A DNA stretch of 64,000 nt from Aliiglaciecola lipolytica. GTDB lineage: Bacteria > Pseudomonadota > Gammaproteobacteria > Enterobacterales > Alteromonadaceae. Positions 48,224 through 56,574 of this stretch are shown in pieces. Below the pieces are notes generated by a model. The model was not told the origin of the DNA, did no database searches, and was given only the letters and a program-made list of their open reading frames with translations. The translations under genes and the position numbers were made by a program. The stretch is from contig NZ_JAHKPT010000035.1 in the NCBI RefSeq assembly GCF_018860635.1, positions 515,395 through 579,394 on the forward strand, given 5' to 3'. Position 1 is the stretch's first letter. Each line of letters starts with the position of its first letter.

Positions 48224-49537
48224 ATGGGTCAAGCTCACCAAACGTTAGCAACTATCCCGAATCGATATGCATTTTTAGATCGCATAGATGAAGCGGTTAA
48301 ACTCGATAACAAATTATCCTTAATGTTAATCGATGTCGTACGCTTTTCAGACGTTAGTAGTTCCCTTGGTTATCAAGTCGGCGACATCATTTTGTTGGCG
48401 ATAGCTAACCGCATCAAATATTTATTTGGACGAGAAGTCCTATTCGGCAGAATGAGTGGTGATATTTTTGGTATTGTCATTCCAGGACGTCATGGAGACA
48501 GACAACTTCGTTACCACTTCAATCATTTAGTCGAACACTTTAAAACGCCTATTAACATTGATGGGCACGCCTTTATCGCTGACTTCAATGTTGGTGCTGT
48601 AGCCAATGAAGCGGATAATCAAGATACCATTAAATTACTGGCTGCCGCAGAGTCTGCGTTAAAACAGGCTAAAGAAAATAAATATGAGAATTTACATATT
48701 CTTAGTATGAGCCAAAGAATGCATAGTGGTCGTTCTTTAGCGTTAAAAGCCGATTTGAAACGCGCTTTTCAAAATGATGAATTAGAAATTTATTTCCAAC
48801 CTAAAGTGAATTTACAAACCCTAAAGATTACTGGTGCTGAGTGTTTATTACGATGGAATCACCCGTTAGACGGCGTGTTGTTTCCCGGTGCATTAATCGA
48901 AGCTGCTGAATCTTATAATATGATGAACGAATTGGGTAACTGGACGTTGGAAAAAGCATTTCAAAGTGCGGTCTTCTTTAAACAGCAGGGCATAGATATT
49001 GTTCTGTCGGTAAATATGTCGCCCACTCAACTTTACGACTTCAAATTCATTCCTAAATTACGGGAACTGCAGAAACTTTATGATATTGATTTGAACTGTT
49101 TAGAACTTGAGTTAACAGAAGATGTGGCGCTGTCTAATTCGTTAATGGTTAAACGTCAGTTATCTGAAGCTCGAACTTTGGGAATGAAAGTATCGGTGGA
49201 TGACTTTGGTAAAGGTTATTCGAATTTAGCCTACATTCGCGATCTGTCTATTGATGCGATAAAAATAGATAAAACATTTGTTATGAGCTTGGAAGACAAT
49301 CCGGTGAATTTGGCGATTATTCAAGCTGCCCAAGTGATTGGTCGGGCACTGAAATGTGACATAGTGGCAGAAGGAATTGAAAGTGTAGAACAAATGCAAA
49401 TGTTGCGAGAGATTGGCATTGAATGTGGGCAAGGATTTCTTTTTTCTAAGGCCATTAAGCGTGACGATTTTGTGCAGCTGTTTTACACAGATTTGATTGT
49501 TGGAACGTCAAAGACATTTTTGTCTAGACCTGCTTAA
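48224..49537 (+). CDS. GGDEF-EAL protein, degenerate cyclase with intact phosphodiesterase
   Basis: A 437-residue cytoplasmic protein. The GGDEF domain (about residues 8-160) has SGDIF in place of GGDEF, so it should not make c-di-GMP but could bind GTP or sense ligands. The EAL domain (about 175-425) has ECLLRW for EALLRW, with the other ligands present: NMSPTQL (Asn), ELTED (Glu), DDFGKGYSNLAYI (Asp pair), IKIDKTF (Lys), AEGIES (Glu) and CGQGFLFSKA (Gln). It is therefore probably an active c-di-GMP phosphodiesterase. There is no sensor domain or membrane segment. It follows glgP but is separated from it by a terminator. Confidence 0.9.
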   Translation: MGQAHQTLATIPNRYAFLDRIDEAVKLDNKLSLMLIDVVRFSDVSSSLGYQVGDIILLAIANRIKYLFGREVLFGRMSGDIFGIVIPGRHGDRQLRYHFNHLVEHFKTPINIDGHAFIADFNVGAVANEADNQDTIKLLAAAESALKQAKENKYENLHILSMSQRMHSGRSLALKADLKRAFQNDELEIYFQPKVNLQTLKITGAECLLRWNHPLDGVLFPGALIEAAESYNMMNELGNWTLEKAFQSAVFFKQQGIDIVLSVNMSPTQLYDFKFIPKLRELQKLYDIDLNCLELELTEDVALSNSLMVKRQLSEARTLGMKVSVDDFGKGYSNLAYIRDLSIDAIKIDKTFVMSLEDNPVNLAIIQAAQVIGRALKCDIVAEGIESVEQMQMLREIGIECGQGFLFSKAIKRDDFVQLFYTDLIVGTSKTFLSRPA

Positions 49538-49606
49538 GCACGGCTTATGCTGCCAGTTAAATGACAACTTGCTATACTTTCATGATTTTAACAGTTAAGA
49601 GGTTCT

Positions 49607-50632
49607 ATGTTAGTTGAGAAACTTACCGTATCAGGCCAATTTTTGGCGCTTTCCAGATTCGATCCTCAATTATTTAAGCATCCCGTTGAATTCATTTTAG
49701 CCAATGGCGTAAAAGTCAATATTAGCAGTCCTGGAATCATTCAGTTTACCCCATCAGGCACTTCAAAAAAGGACATAGTTTTATCCTGTGGTGTGCATGG
49801 CAACGAAACGGCTCCGATTGAAATATGCGACGATTTAGTTGCACAAATCCTACGTTTAGAACTAACTCCACAACATCGGCTTTTGGTGATTTTTGCTAAC
49901 TTACCTTCAATGGATATCGAGAAACGTTTTGTCGTTGAAAATTTAAATCGCCTGTTCAGTGGTGCTCACACAACGTCCAGTGGCGAGAATAATCAGGAGC
50001 GTCAACGAGCCAAAGAGCTTGAGCAAGTTGTGGCGAATTTCTATACCCAAGGTAGTGCCTCGTCTGAGCGCTTACATTACGATTTACATACAGCCATTCG
50101 TGCTTCTAAAAACGACAAATTTGCGGTTTATCCCTTTTTACACGGAAAACAACATAGCCTTGAACAACTGGCTTTTTTGTATGCTTGTGGCGTCAATACA
50201 TTTTTGCTTTCTGAAAGTCCTACAACAACTTTTAGTTATTACTCTTCCCACCAATTTGGTGCTCATGCGTTTACTGTTGAGTTGGGTAAAGTGCATCGTT
50301 TTGGCGAAAATGACATGTCGAAATTTGCTGCAGTGAGAGAAACCTTGACCGCTCTGATCGTCAATAAAGAATTAAATATACCTGCATTTCCACCTCAAAA
50401 AACCTATATTTATCGGGTTAATCAGGTGATAAACAAGCAGCAACCAGATTTTAAATTACACTTCGATAACGATACCCCCAATTTTACTGACTTTAAAAAG
50501 GGACATTTGTTAGCCTCTGAGACGGGTGCCGAATATCGCTGTGAGTTTGATAATGAAGCCATTGTTTTTCCGAATGAAAATGTGGCAATTGGACAACGGG
50601 CACTGCTAACAGTAGTCGCAACAAAATTATAA
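49607..50632 (+). CDS. astE: Succinylglutamate desuccinylase
   Basis: Zinc-dependent M14-like hydrolase that releases glutamate and succinate from N-succinylglutamate, the last step of the AST arginine catabolic pathway. CGVHGNETAPIEICDDL (about residues 63-79) holds two zinc ligands, FANLPSMDIEKRFVVENLNRLF follows, DLHTAIRAS (about 159-167) holds the third ligand, and TVELGKVHRFGEND has the catalytic Glu. The length of 341 is near the E. coli 322. The other ast genes are not in the window. It is followed after 9 bases by a HIT protein gene. Confidence 0.92.
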   Translation: MLVEKLTVSGQFLALSRFDPQLFKHPVEFILANGVKVNISSPGIIQFTPSGTSKKDIVLSCGVHGNETAPIEICDDLVAQILRLELTPQHRLLVIFANLPSMDIEKRFVVENLNRLFSGAHTTSSGENNQERQRAKELEQVVANFYTQGSASSERLHYDLHTAIRASKNDKFAVYPFLHGKQHSLEQLAFLYACGVNTFLLSESPTTTFSYYSSHQFGAHAFTVELGKVHRFGENDMSKFAAVRETLTALIVNKELNIPAFPPQKTYIYRVNQVINKQQPDFKLHFDNDTPNFTDFKKGHLLASETGAEYRCEFDNEAIVFPNENVAIGQRALLTVVATKL

Positions 50633-50641
50633 GGAGAAAGC

Positions 50642-51067
50642 ATGCACAATGCTGATTTCCAACTCGATCCGCAATTGGCCAAAGATTGCTTTGAAGTATG
50701 TAATTTACCTCTGAGTAAAATCTTATTGTTAAACGACTATCAATACCCCTGGTTTATACAGGTGCCCCGCGTGAATAAAGTCACCGAGATAATTGATTTG
50801 AACGAAGCGCAACAGAGTCAGTTATGGTACGAGTCAAAAATTCTTAGTGAATCGATTAAACACTTGTTTCAACCATACAAATTGAATATCGCGGCCCTTG
50901 GTAATATGGTTTCCCAATTACATATTCATCATATTGCTCGATTTCAACATGATGTCGCATGGCCCAAACCTGTGTGGGGTGTGGCTGCTGCCAAACATTA
51001 TGAACTGAGTGATTCAAACAGTTTGATTGAAAAAATGTCTACATTATTGGGAGATAAAATATGTTAG
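50642..51067 (+). CDS. HIT family protein
   Basis: A 141-residue nucleotide-binding protein of the histidine triad superfamily. The triad is [13 protein letters not shown] (His-X-His-X-H-like, about residues 91-96), preceded by [11 protein letters not shown]. The N-terminal [26 protein letters not shown] matches proteobacterial HIT proteins often found next to astE. It probably hydrolyses a nucleoside phosphoramidate or similar compound, by family analogy. The ribosome site AAGGAGA is ideal. It overlaps the next gene by 7 bases. Confidence 0.88.
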   Translation: MHNADFQLDPQLAKDCFEVCNLPLSKILLLNDYQYPWFIQVPRVNKVTEIIDLNEAQQSQLWYESKILSESIKHLFQPYKLNIAALGNMVSQLHIHHIARFQHDVAWPKPVWGVAAAKHYELSDSNSLIEKMSTLLGDKIC

Positions 51068-51384
51068 TAACGACGACAAACAATTTAGATGGCAAAAAGA
51101 TTGAGCACTACTACGGTGTTGTAGTGGGAGAAGCCATTATGGGAGCGAACATACTCAAAGATATTTTTGCTTCGATACGAGACATTGTAGGCGGGCGTTC
51201 TGGTTCGTACGAACAAGAGTTAACCAAAGCCCGCAAAATTGCATTTACGGAATTAACCGAAGAAGCCAGGATGATGGGCGCGAATGCCGTTATTGCCGTT
51301 GATATTGATTATGAAGTGATTGGCCAAAATGGAAGCATGTTGATGGTTAGTATCTGTGGTACTGCGGTCAAGTATGTGGATTAA
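51061..51384 (+). CDS. YbjQ family (UPF0145) putative metal-binding protein
   Basis: A 107-residue protein of the YbjQ/heavy-metal-binding domain family: [71 protein letters not shown] is the conserved core and spans nearly the whole protein. Family members form pentamers; the name comes from distant similarity and no function is established. It overlaps the HIT gene by 7 bases, so the two are coupled. Confidence 0.9.
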   Translation: MLVTTTNNLDGKKIEHYYGVVVGEAIMGANILKDIFASIRDIVGGRSGSYEQELTKARKIAFTELTEEARMMGANAVIAVDIDYEVIGQNGSMLMVSICGTAVKYVD

Positions 51385-51395
51385 ACCTTACTAAA

Positions 51396-51896
51396 TTATT
51401 GTCGCTTCCACCATTTGTTGCTGACTTCCATAACGCCATTGTGCTTCAACAAATTACGCGCGATAAGGCAGTCTTGTTGATTTAAAAATTGTCCCAACTC
51501 AATGCTGATATTTTCATCGGTTAAGATCATGTGTGGTCGGTCAAATGAGCTTTCAGCTTCGATGACCGACAAGTGTGTTTTATGCCGTTCAAACTGCCAA
51601 TTGAAAATGGGATATTGAATTCCACATTCAATTATTAGGGTTTTTGGGTTGATGGTAATGATTTGTTTGCTGTAACAATGGCGATTCACTTTATGCATTA
51701 AAAAGGCAAGTAAAGCGACCTCAAATCCGGCAAAAGGTAAAATTAGCCACATCCCTAACAATGTCCAAATCGACGCGATTAGCAGTACACATAGGGCCAT
51801 AATAAATACAATCATTTTGGCTTCAGCCCAAGTAGCAGAACGATTTGGGCTCAGCGTGATCGTTGTGATATTGTTTTGCGTAAAATGCTTAACCAT
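51396..51896 (-). CDS. DUF2244 domain membrane protein
   Basis: A 166-residue protein with two membrane segments (about 30-48 and 52-72) and a C-terminal cytoplasmic domain. N-terminal ITLSPNRSATWAEAKMIVF and the later IECGIQYPIFNWQFERHKTHLSVIEAESSFDRPHMILTDENISIELGQFLNQQDCLIARNLL match DUF2244, of unknown function and often linked to cytochrome oxidase genes elsewhere. The ATG at 51896 is preferred; the open frame extends to a TTG at 51929. It is transcribed against its neighbours. Confidence 0.83.
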   Translation of the reverse strand: MVKHFTQNNITTITLSPNRSATWAEAKMIVFIMALCVLLIASIWTLLGMWLILPFAGFEVALLAFLMHKVNRHCYSKQIITINPKTLIIECGIQYPIFNWQFERHKTHLSVIEAESSFDRPHMILTDENISIELGQFLNQQDCLIARNLLKHNGVMEVSNKWWKRQ

Positions 51897-51948
51897 AATA
51901 ATTTGAAACGCGATACACTGAGTCGCCAAACACCTTTAAGATACTGCT

Positions 51949-52833
51949 ATGTTGCACGTCATAACTGCCAATCAAATCCGATGTTTCCTTTTTGTAACCT
52001 GGTTTGGTGTATTGCTTTTTCAAGCAGAACCACTGTTGTTAATAACAGAGTATAGCGCTTTTGCAATTTTAGGTGTGGTGGGCGCTATTTTTGCCAACGC
52101 AACAGGCGCTGGTGGTGGTGTGATATTTGTCCCATTTTTTAATCAATTGGGATTCGATTCCAATTCTACAGTGGCAACCAGTTTTGCCATTCAATGTTGT
52201 GGGATGACAGCTGGCGCCATAACTTGGTGGGCATTTTATCGCAAACAGCATATTGATGATAAGCATTGGCACGAGATCAGCAAAATACTCAAGCTAACAG
52301 TACCTTTTTCTGTATTGGGCATTTGGCTTGCACAACTATTTCAAGCTGCCCGAGGTGGAATAGGCGAAGCTGAGCAATTACATGCAGGTTTTGGCGTATT
52401 CTCTATTGGTTTGGCGATCGCGTTATTTGCGAGTATTCCTTTGCTTAAAAAGCAGTCCTTTTCCTCTGACTTAGCACGGTTTGATTGTTATGCCTTGACG
52501 ATAATCGCATTTATCGGAGGCATCATAACAGCCTACTTATCAATTGGAGTGGGGGAGTTAGTCGCCATTTATTTAATCATTCGTAAATTCAGTATCACTT
52601 TTTCCATCGCTGTAGCCGTTATTCTAAGTGCTTTTTCAGTGTGGAGCGCCATCATCTATCATGGCTTTTTTAGCGTTGACGTTTACTGGCCTGTGGTTTT
52701 ATTTGCTGGAGCTGGCGCGATTATCGGTGGTATCTTGGCTAAGCAAGTGGTGTTATATTTTTCAGCAACAAATTTAAAAATCTTTTTTGCCAGTTGGGTG
52801 TTATTTCTTGGCTTCAGCGCATTACCCTACTGA
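51949..52833 (+). CDS. Sulfite exporter TauE/SafE family permease
   Basis: A 294-residue inner-membrane protein with about eight membrane segments. GVVGAIFANATGAGGGVIFVPFFNQLGFDSNSTVATSFAIQCCGMTAGAITW is the first TauE/SafE repeat and IGGIITAYLSIGVGELVAIYLIIRKF the second. Relatives export sulfite, sulfoacetate or related anions. It is followed by fdhD after 42 bases in the same direction, so the two may be co-expressed. The substrate cannot be read from the sequence. Confidence 0.88.
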   Translation: MLHVITANQIRCFLFVTWFGVLLFQAEPLLLITEYSAFAILGVVGAIFANATGAGGGVIFVPFFNQLGFDSNSTVATSFAIQCCGMTAGAITWWAFYRKQHIDDKHWHEISKILKLTVPFSVLGIWLAQLFQAARGGIGEAEQLHAGFGVFSIGLAIALFASIPLLKKQSFSSDLARFDCYALTIIAFIGGIITAYLSIGVGELVAIYLIIRKFSITFSIAVAVILSAFSVWSAIIYHGFFSVDVYWPVVLFAGAGAIIGGILAKQVVLYFSATNLKIFFASWVLFLGFSALPY

Positions 52834-52875
52834 TGCTCGATTCTGGCAACTAGATTTTTCTAACAAAAGCGCGGT

Positions 52876-53703
52876 ATGCAAGAATCTATTCAATACAATA
52901 TAGTGAGTTATAAGAATTCAGCGACCTATAAAGCCGACTGGATTGCGTGTGAGCAACCCTTGGAAATTTGGTTGAAATTTTATAAAACGCCGAACCAAAC
53001 CGAAAAGCTTTATTTGCATTCCACCATGCGTACTCCTGGTGATGACATCCATTTGGTTAAAGGCTGGTTGCTTTCTATTGATTTGGTTTCCCTTAACGAT
53101 ATATTCAGTATTGAACATACTGGCACAGACAGATTAAAAGAAAATCATAGCAATCGGATCCTGATTACTCTGAAACCGGGTGTATCTGTTGAATTATCGA
53201 AATATAAGGCGAACCCATTGTCCGTTTCTAGTTGTGGTGTCTGCGGACAACAGAATATCGACAAACTGCTAGAAAATTTGTCTCCTATCGATGAACAAAA
53301 TAGGGTTTCATTAGCGGCAAAGTCGATATGTGATTTACCGAATAATCTGAGATTACAACAACCGGTTTTTTTTAGGACTGGCGGTGTTCACGCAGCAGCG
53401 CTGCTGGATCACAAGGGATCTCTTGTAGGAACCAGTGAAGATATTGGTAGGCACAATGCGCTGGATAAGTTAATTGGTAAACATTTAGCCCTTTTACCTG
53501 GCCAATATGCGGTGCTATTGAGCGGTAGGGTGAGTTTCGAAATGGTGCAAAAATCAGCTAGAGCTGGTATTAGTATGATTATTGCGGTTGGCGCACCGAC
53601 CAGTTTGGCCGTAGATTTATGTAAAGAATTGGATATTGCACTGATTGGATTTATCAAAGCGACGCAATTTAATCTGTATCATGGAGAAAGGCAGTTAATT
53701 TAA
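52876..53703 (+). CDS. fdhD: Formate dehydrogenase accessory sulfurtransferase FdhD
   Basis: Transfers sulfur from IscS to the molybdenum bis-PGD cofactor of formate dehydrogenases. The functional Cys pair is in SSCGVCG (about residues 115-121), with STMRTPGDDIHLVKGWLLS before it and FRTGGVHAAALLD, SEDIGRHNALDKLIG and LSGRVSFEMVQKSARAG after. The length of 275 equals E. coli (277). No formate dehydrogenase or molybdenum-cofactor gene is in the window, so the client enzyme must be encoded elsewhere. Confidence 0.95.
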   Translation: MQESIQYNIVSYKNSATYKADWIACEQPLEIWLKFYKTPNQTEKLYLHSTMRTPGDDIHLVKGWLLSIDLVSLNDIFSIEHTGTDRLKENHSNRILITLKPGVSVELSKYKANPLSVSSCGVCGQQNIDKLLENLSPIDEQNRVSLAAKSICDLPNNLRLQQPVFFRTGGVHAAALLDHKGSLVGTSEDIGRHNALDKLIGKHLALLPGQYAVLLSGRVSFEMVQKSARAGISMIIAVGAPTSLAVDLCKELDIALIGFIKATQFNLYHGERQLI

Positions 53704-53735
53704 ACAGTTTAGCTAACAAAAAGGACTTTTTGAAA

Positions 53736-55034
53736 ATGGATCATACCCCTAAAAACTATGTGCAAATTGTCAGTCCAGTCTGGGCTAAAGACGCAATTAT
53801 ATACCAAATTAACACCCGCCAATTCACCTCTGTGGGCACTTTCAATGCAGCCCAATCACACTTCCCACGTTTAAAATCCTTAGGTGTCGACATTTTGTGG
53901 ATTATGCCAATTCATCCTATTGGAGTTAAAAATCGTAAGGGCACACTAGGGAGTCCTTATGCGGTGCAAGACTATTATGGTGTGAATCCAGAATTTGGTG
54001 ATTTGAGCGCATTTCAAGATTTTGTCAAAACCGCCCATTCATTTGGTTTCAAGGTTATTATAGATTGGGTATGCAATCATTCTGCTTGGGATAATCACCT
54101 AGTTGAAGATCATCCAGAGTGGTACGCTAGGGATTATAAGGGCGATTTTACGCCAACACCTTGGTGGGATTGGGATGATGTCATTGACTTTGATTATCAA
54201 AGTATTGAATTACGTGAGTATATAGCCAAAGCGATGCGTTATTGGGTTGAAGTGGCTGACATTGATGGATTTCGGTGTGATGTGGCCGGTTTTATTCCAA
54301 ATGATTTCTGGGCAGCTGTTAGGGCTGATTTAGAGACCATTAAACCGATCTTTATGTTAGCTGAGTGGGAATCCAAAGATCTACATCAAAATGCCTTTGA
54401 TATGACCTATGCGTGGAGTTGGAATGAAATCATGCATGGTATTACGTGCAATGGTTTACCTATTAGTAAACTTTTTAAATACTACTCTTGGAACGAAAAA
54501 TCCTATCCAGCTGAAGCACATCGAATGACGTTTGTCAGTAACCATGATAAGAATGCATGGGATGGTACTCAGCAAGAGCAATTTCAAGATGGCCTAGAAG
54601 CCGCTATTGTGCTGTCGGTTATTGGTGAAGGTATGCCACTTATTCACAATGGACAAGAAGCCGGTGAAACAAAACGCTTAGCGTTTTTTGAAAGAGACCC
54701 GATTCACTGGCAGGAACATCACATTGGTGATTTATATCAACGATTAATTCAACTTAAAAAATCACATTCCGCGCTACATAATGCCCAGTGGGGCGCGCGG
54801 ATGATTCACGTCGCTAATTCTGAGCCAGAAAGAATATTCAGTTTTGTGCGGACCGATAAAAATAGTAAAATTTTTGTCGTATTAAATTTATCAAGTCACT
54901 CGCTGCAAGTGAATTTCACTGGAAGTTTGTTTTTAGGTGAGTACGATTCTTTTTTCGAAAATAAAAGTTTAGTGTTTAAGCAAGATTCCGAACTGACAAT
55001 AGCACCATGGGGATATCAAATTTATGTCAATTGA
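53736..55034 (+). CDS. GH13 family alpha-amylase-like glycoside hydrolase
   Basis: A 432-residue cytoplasmic (no signal peptide) alpha-glucan-active enzyme. GH13 regions are visible: VIIDWVCNHSAWD (region I), DGFRCDVAGF (nucleophile Asp, region II), FMLAEWESK (acid/base Glu, region III) and FVSNHDKNAWDG (region IV). An all-beta C-terminal domain follows from about 345. The start is ATG 53736, nine bases after AAGGAC; an in-frame TTG lies two codons upstream. It overlaps the following isochorismatase-fold gene by 11 bases. With glgP and pgm nearby it may process intracellular glycogen or maltodextrin, which is an inference. Confidence 0.9.
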   Translation: MDHTPKNYVQIVSPVWAKDAIIYQINTRQFTSVGTFNAAQSHFPRLKSLGVDILWIMPIHPIGVKNRKGTLGSPYAVQDYYGVNPEFGDLSAFQDFVKTAHSFGFKVIIDWVCNHSAWDNHLVEDHPEWYARDYKGDFTPTPWWDWDDVIDFDYQSIELREYIAKAMRYWVEVADIDGFRCDVAGFIPNDFWAAVRADLETIKPIFMLAEWESKDLHQNAFDMTYAWSWNEIMHGITCNGLPISKLFKYYSWNEKSYPAEAHRMTFVSNHDKNAWDGTQQEQFQDGLEAAIVLSVIGEGMPLIHNGQEAGETKRLAFFERDPIHWQEHHIGDLYQRLIQLKKSHSALHNAQWGARMIHVANSEPERIFSFVRTDKNSKIFVVLNLSSHSLQVNFTGSLFLGEYDSFFENKSLVFKQDSELTIAPWGYQIYVN

Positions 55035-55587
55035 AAAAATTAAACCCGAAACAACGCAAGTGTTAATGGTCGATATACAACAAAAATTGTTTGCTCAAAT
55101 GAGTAATCACCAAATGATGTTGCGTCGCAGTCTTACTTTACTGGCAACTGCTCAGATATTTCAAATTCCCATTACGGGCGTAGAGCAATATCCCAAAGGC
55201 TTAGGTGAAACCCACGAAATGTTGCAGCCTTATGTACAACATAACTTTACCAAGACCGCATTCTCTGCTTTTGGGCAAAAAGATTTAGTCGCGCATCTTG
55301 ATCACATCCGATCATCAAGTGACAAGCCAAATTTGTTGCTCTTAGGGGCTGAATCCCACGTTTGTTTATATCAAACTGCCATTGATGCTCTCAAGGCGAA
55401 CTATACAGTTTCCATTGCGTGGGACGCTACTGCTTCTCGTTATGAATCCGATCGGGAATTAGCCAAGCAGCAATTAATCGCAGCTGGTTGTAATTTGGTT
55501 TCAGTGGAAATGGTGGTTTTTGGGTGGTTGAAGGATGCCAAACATGAACATTTTAAACGTGTCAGTAATTTACTTAAAGCCCACTAA
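55024..55587 (+). CDS. Isochorismatase-fold cysteine hydrolase (YcaC-like)
   Basis: A 187-residue cytoplasmic hydrolase. The Asp-Lys-Cys triad is visible as Asp17 (LMVDIQQ), Lys in KTAFSAF (about residue 78) and Cys in ESHVCLYQTAIDAL (about residue 117). This is the family of nicotinamidases, isochorismatases and YcaC. The substrate is unknown; N-terminal VDIQQKLFAQM and TGVEQYPKGLGETHEML resemble YcaC-related proteins. It overlaps the GH13 gene by 11 bases, so it is translated from the same mRNA. Confidence 0.87.
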   Translation: MSIEKIKPETTQVLMVDIQQKLFAQMSNHQMMLRRSLTLLATAQIFQIPITGVEQYPKGLGETHEMLQPYVQHNFTKTAFSAFGQKDLVAHLDHIRSSSDKPNLLLLGAESHVCLYQTAIDALKANYTVSIAWDATASRYESDRELAKQQLIAAGCNLVSVEMVVFGWLKDAKHEHFKRVSNLLKAH

Positions 55588-55630
55588 TTAAAAATAAAGC
55601 CCCCTAATAGCATTCAAGAGATTAGCAGTA

Positions 55631-56062
55631 ATGGCGAAACATAAAGCGCAATTTGAAATGACCAGTTATGGTCTCTATGAAGGGTGGGACAACAACAGTA
55701 AAGAATTACCATCGATTCGCAACTTTACCACCAAAATCCCAGCCACTTTAGATGTGGAATTTGGTTTTATATTGGAAGTTAAAAAAGGCAAAGGATTACG
55801 GTTAGATTTCACTATTTATCATCCAAATATCCCAGATAAAAAAGGCAATGTTATGGAACCGTTTAGCGGTGATGTTTATGTGCGAAACAATAACTGGGAG
55901 TTCTATTTAGGTGATACTTTATGGGCACCTATTGACGACAAAGTCGGGGACTGGCGTATGGTAATTGAGTGTGACGGCAAAATCGTGGCTGAAAAAACAT
56001 TTACCGTTTTAGAAGAGTATGCCGATGGCGAGATTCAATTTTGGAAAAAACGCGGTTACTGA
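55631..56062 (+). CDS. DUF3859 domain protein
   Basis: A 143-residue protein that matches the DUF3859 pattern: SYGLYEGWDNNSK at the N-terminus, VEFGFILEVKKGKGLRLDFTIYHPNIPDKKGNVMEPF in the middle and GDWRMVIECDGKIVAEKTFTV at the end, predicted all-beta. No signal peptide or membrane segment. The function is unknown. It lies 43 bases after the isochorismatase-fold gene and probably closes that operon. Confidence 0.85.
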   Translation: MAKHKAQFEMTSYGLYEGWDNNSKELPSIRNFTTKIPATLDVEFGFILEVKKGKGLRLDFTIYHPNIPDKKGNVMEPFSGDVYVRNNNWEFYLGDTLWAPIDDKVGDWRMVIECDGKIVAEKTFTVLEEYADGEIQFWKKRGY

Positions 56063-56100
56063 AGCCATTTTTGTAAACAGACATTTTATTCTTTAAATGA

Positions 56101-56136
56101 GCTTCGCTGTGGATAAAAAATGAATCACAGTGAAGC
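56101..56136 (+). terminator. Hairpin after the DUF3859 gene
   Basis: GCTTCGCTGTG (56101-56111) pairs with CACAGTGAAGC (56126-56136), eleven pairs with one G-T wobble and a 14-base loop. No T-tract follows, so it may be a 3'-end stabiliser or a factor-dependent stop. Confidence 0.45.
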
Positions 56137-56171
56137 GGGTTGATGTTCTGATAGGTCTTTATATCTGCTCG

Positions 56172-56354
56172 TTACCCATGGCGATGGAGTGATACTGCAC
56201 TGTACTTTCCTATTGCTAATTCGAATTGGCGTATTTTCTGAAGATTAACTTTAAGAAATTTAAATGTATTAACAAAACTAATCTTCTCATTACAATTTAC
56301 TTTCGTAACCATACTTATCAAACTAAGAGCTATTGCAAATATATATTTTTTCAT
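56172..56354 (-). CDS. Possible small exported protein
   Basis: A 60-residue frame with a convincing signal-peptide-like start (MKKYIFAIALSLISMVTKVNC) and a short basic remainder. An AAGAAG element lies 13 bases upstream, farther than usual. The C-terminal half has no recognisable fold. It could be a genuine small exported protein, the 5' remnant of a decayed gene, or chance. Confidence 0.3.
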   Translation of the reverse strand: MKKYIFAIALSLISMVTKVNCNEKISFVNTFKFLKVNLQKIRQFELAIGKYSAVSLHRHG

Positions 56355-56574
56355 ATTATTAGCATACTTCTTTGATTGAAAAGATGTCTGTCCATATGAC
56401 CCTATTGAATAGCGTTAATAGGTGTTTTATTCTGTCATAATACAAGGTCTTGTACTACGAGTGTTCAGTTATGTTGGCATTAAATGCATCGTTTGCGGGC
56501 GATTAAACATATGGCGAACATTCTCTGAAACTTTGCTCAGGCCACCTTTTTCATTTTTACTGACTGGCCCTTAA

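Larger units (their letters stand above)
56063..56574. other. Intergenic region between DUF3859 and the amidase gene
   Basis: This 512-base stretch starts with a hairpin after the DUF3859 gene (56101-56136), holds one small doubtful reading frame on the minus strand (56172-56354), and ends in an AT-rich region that should contain the amidase promoter. Nothing else was recognised in it. Confidence 0.7.
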
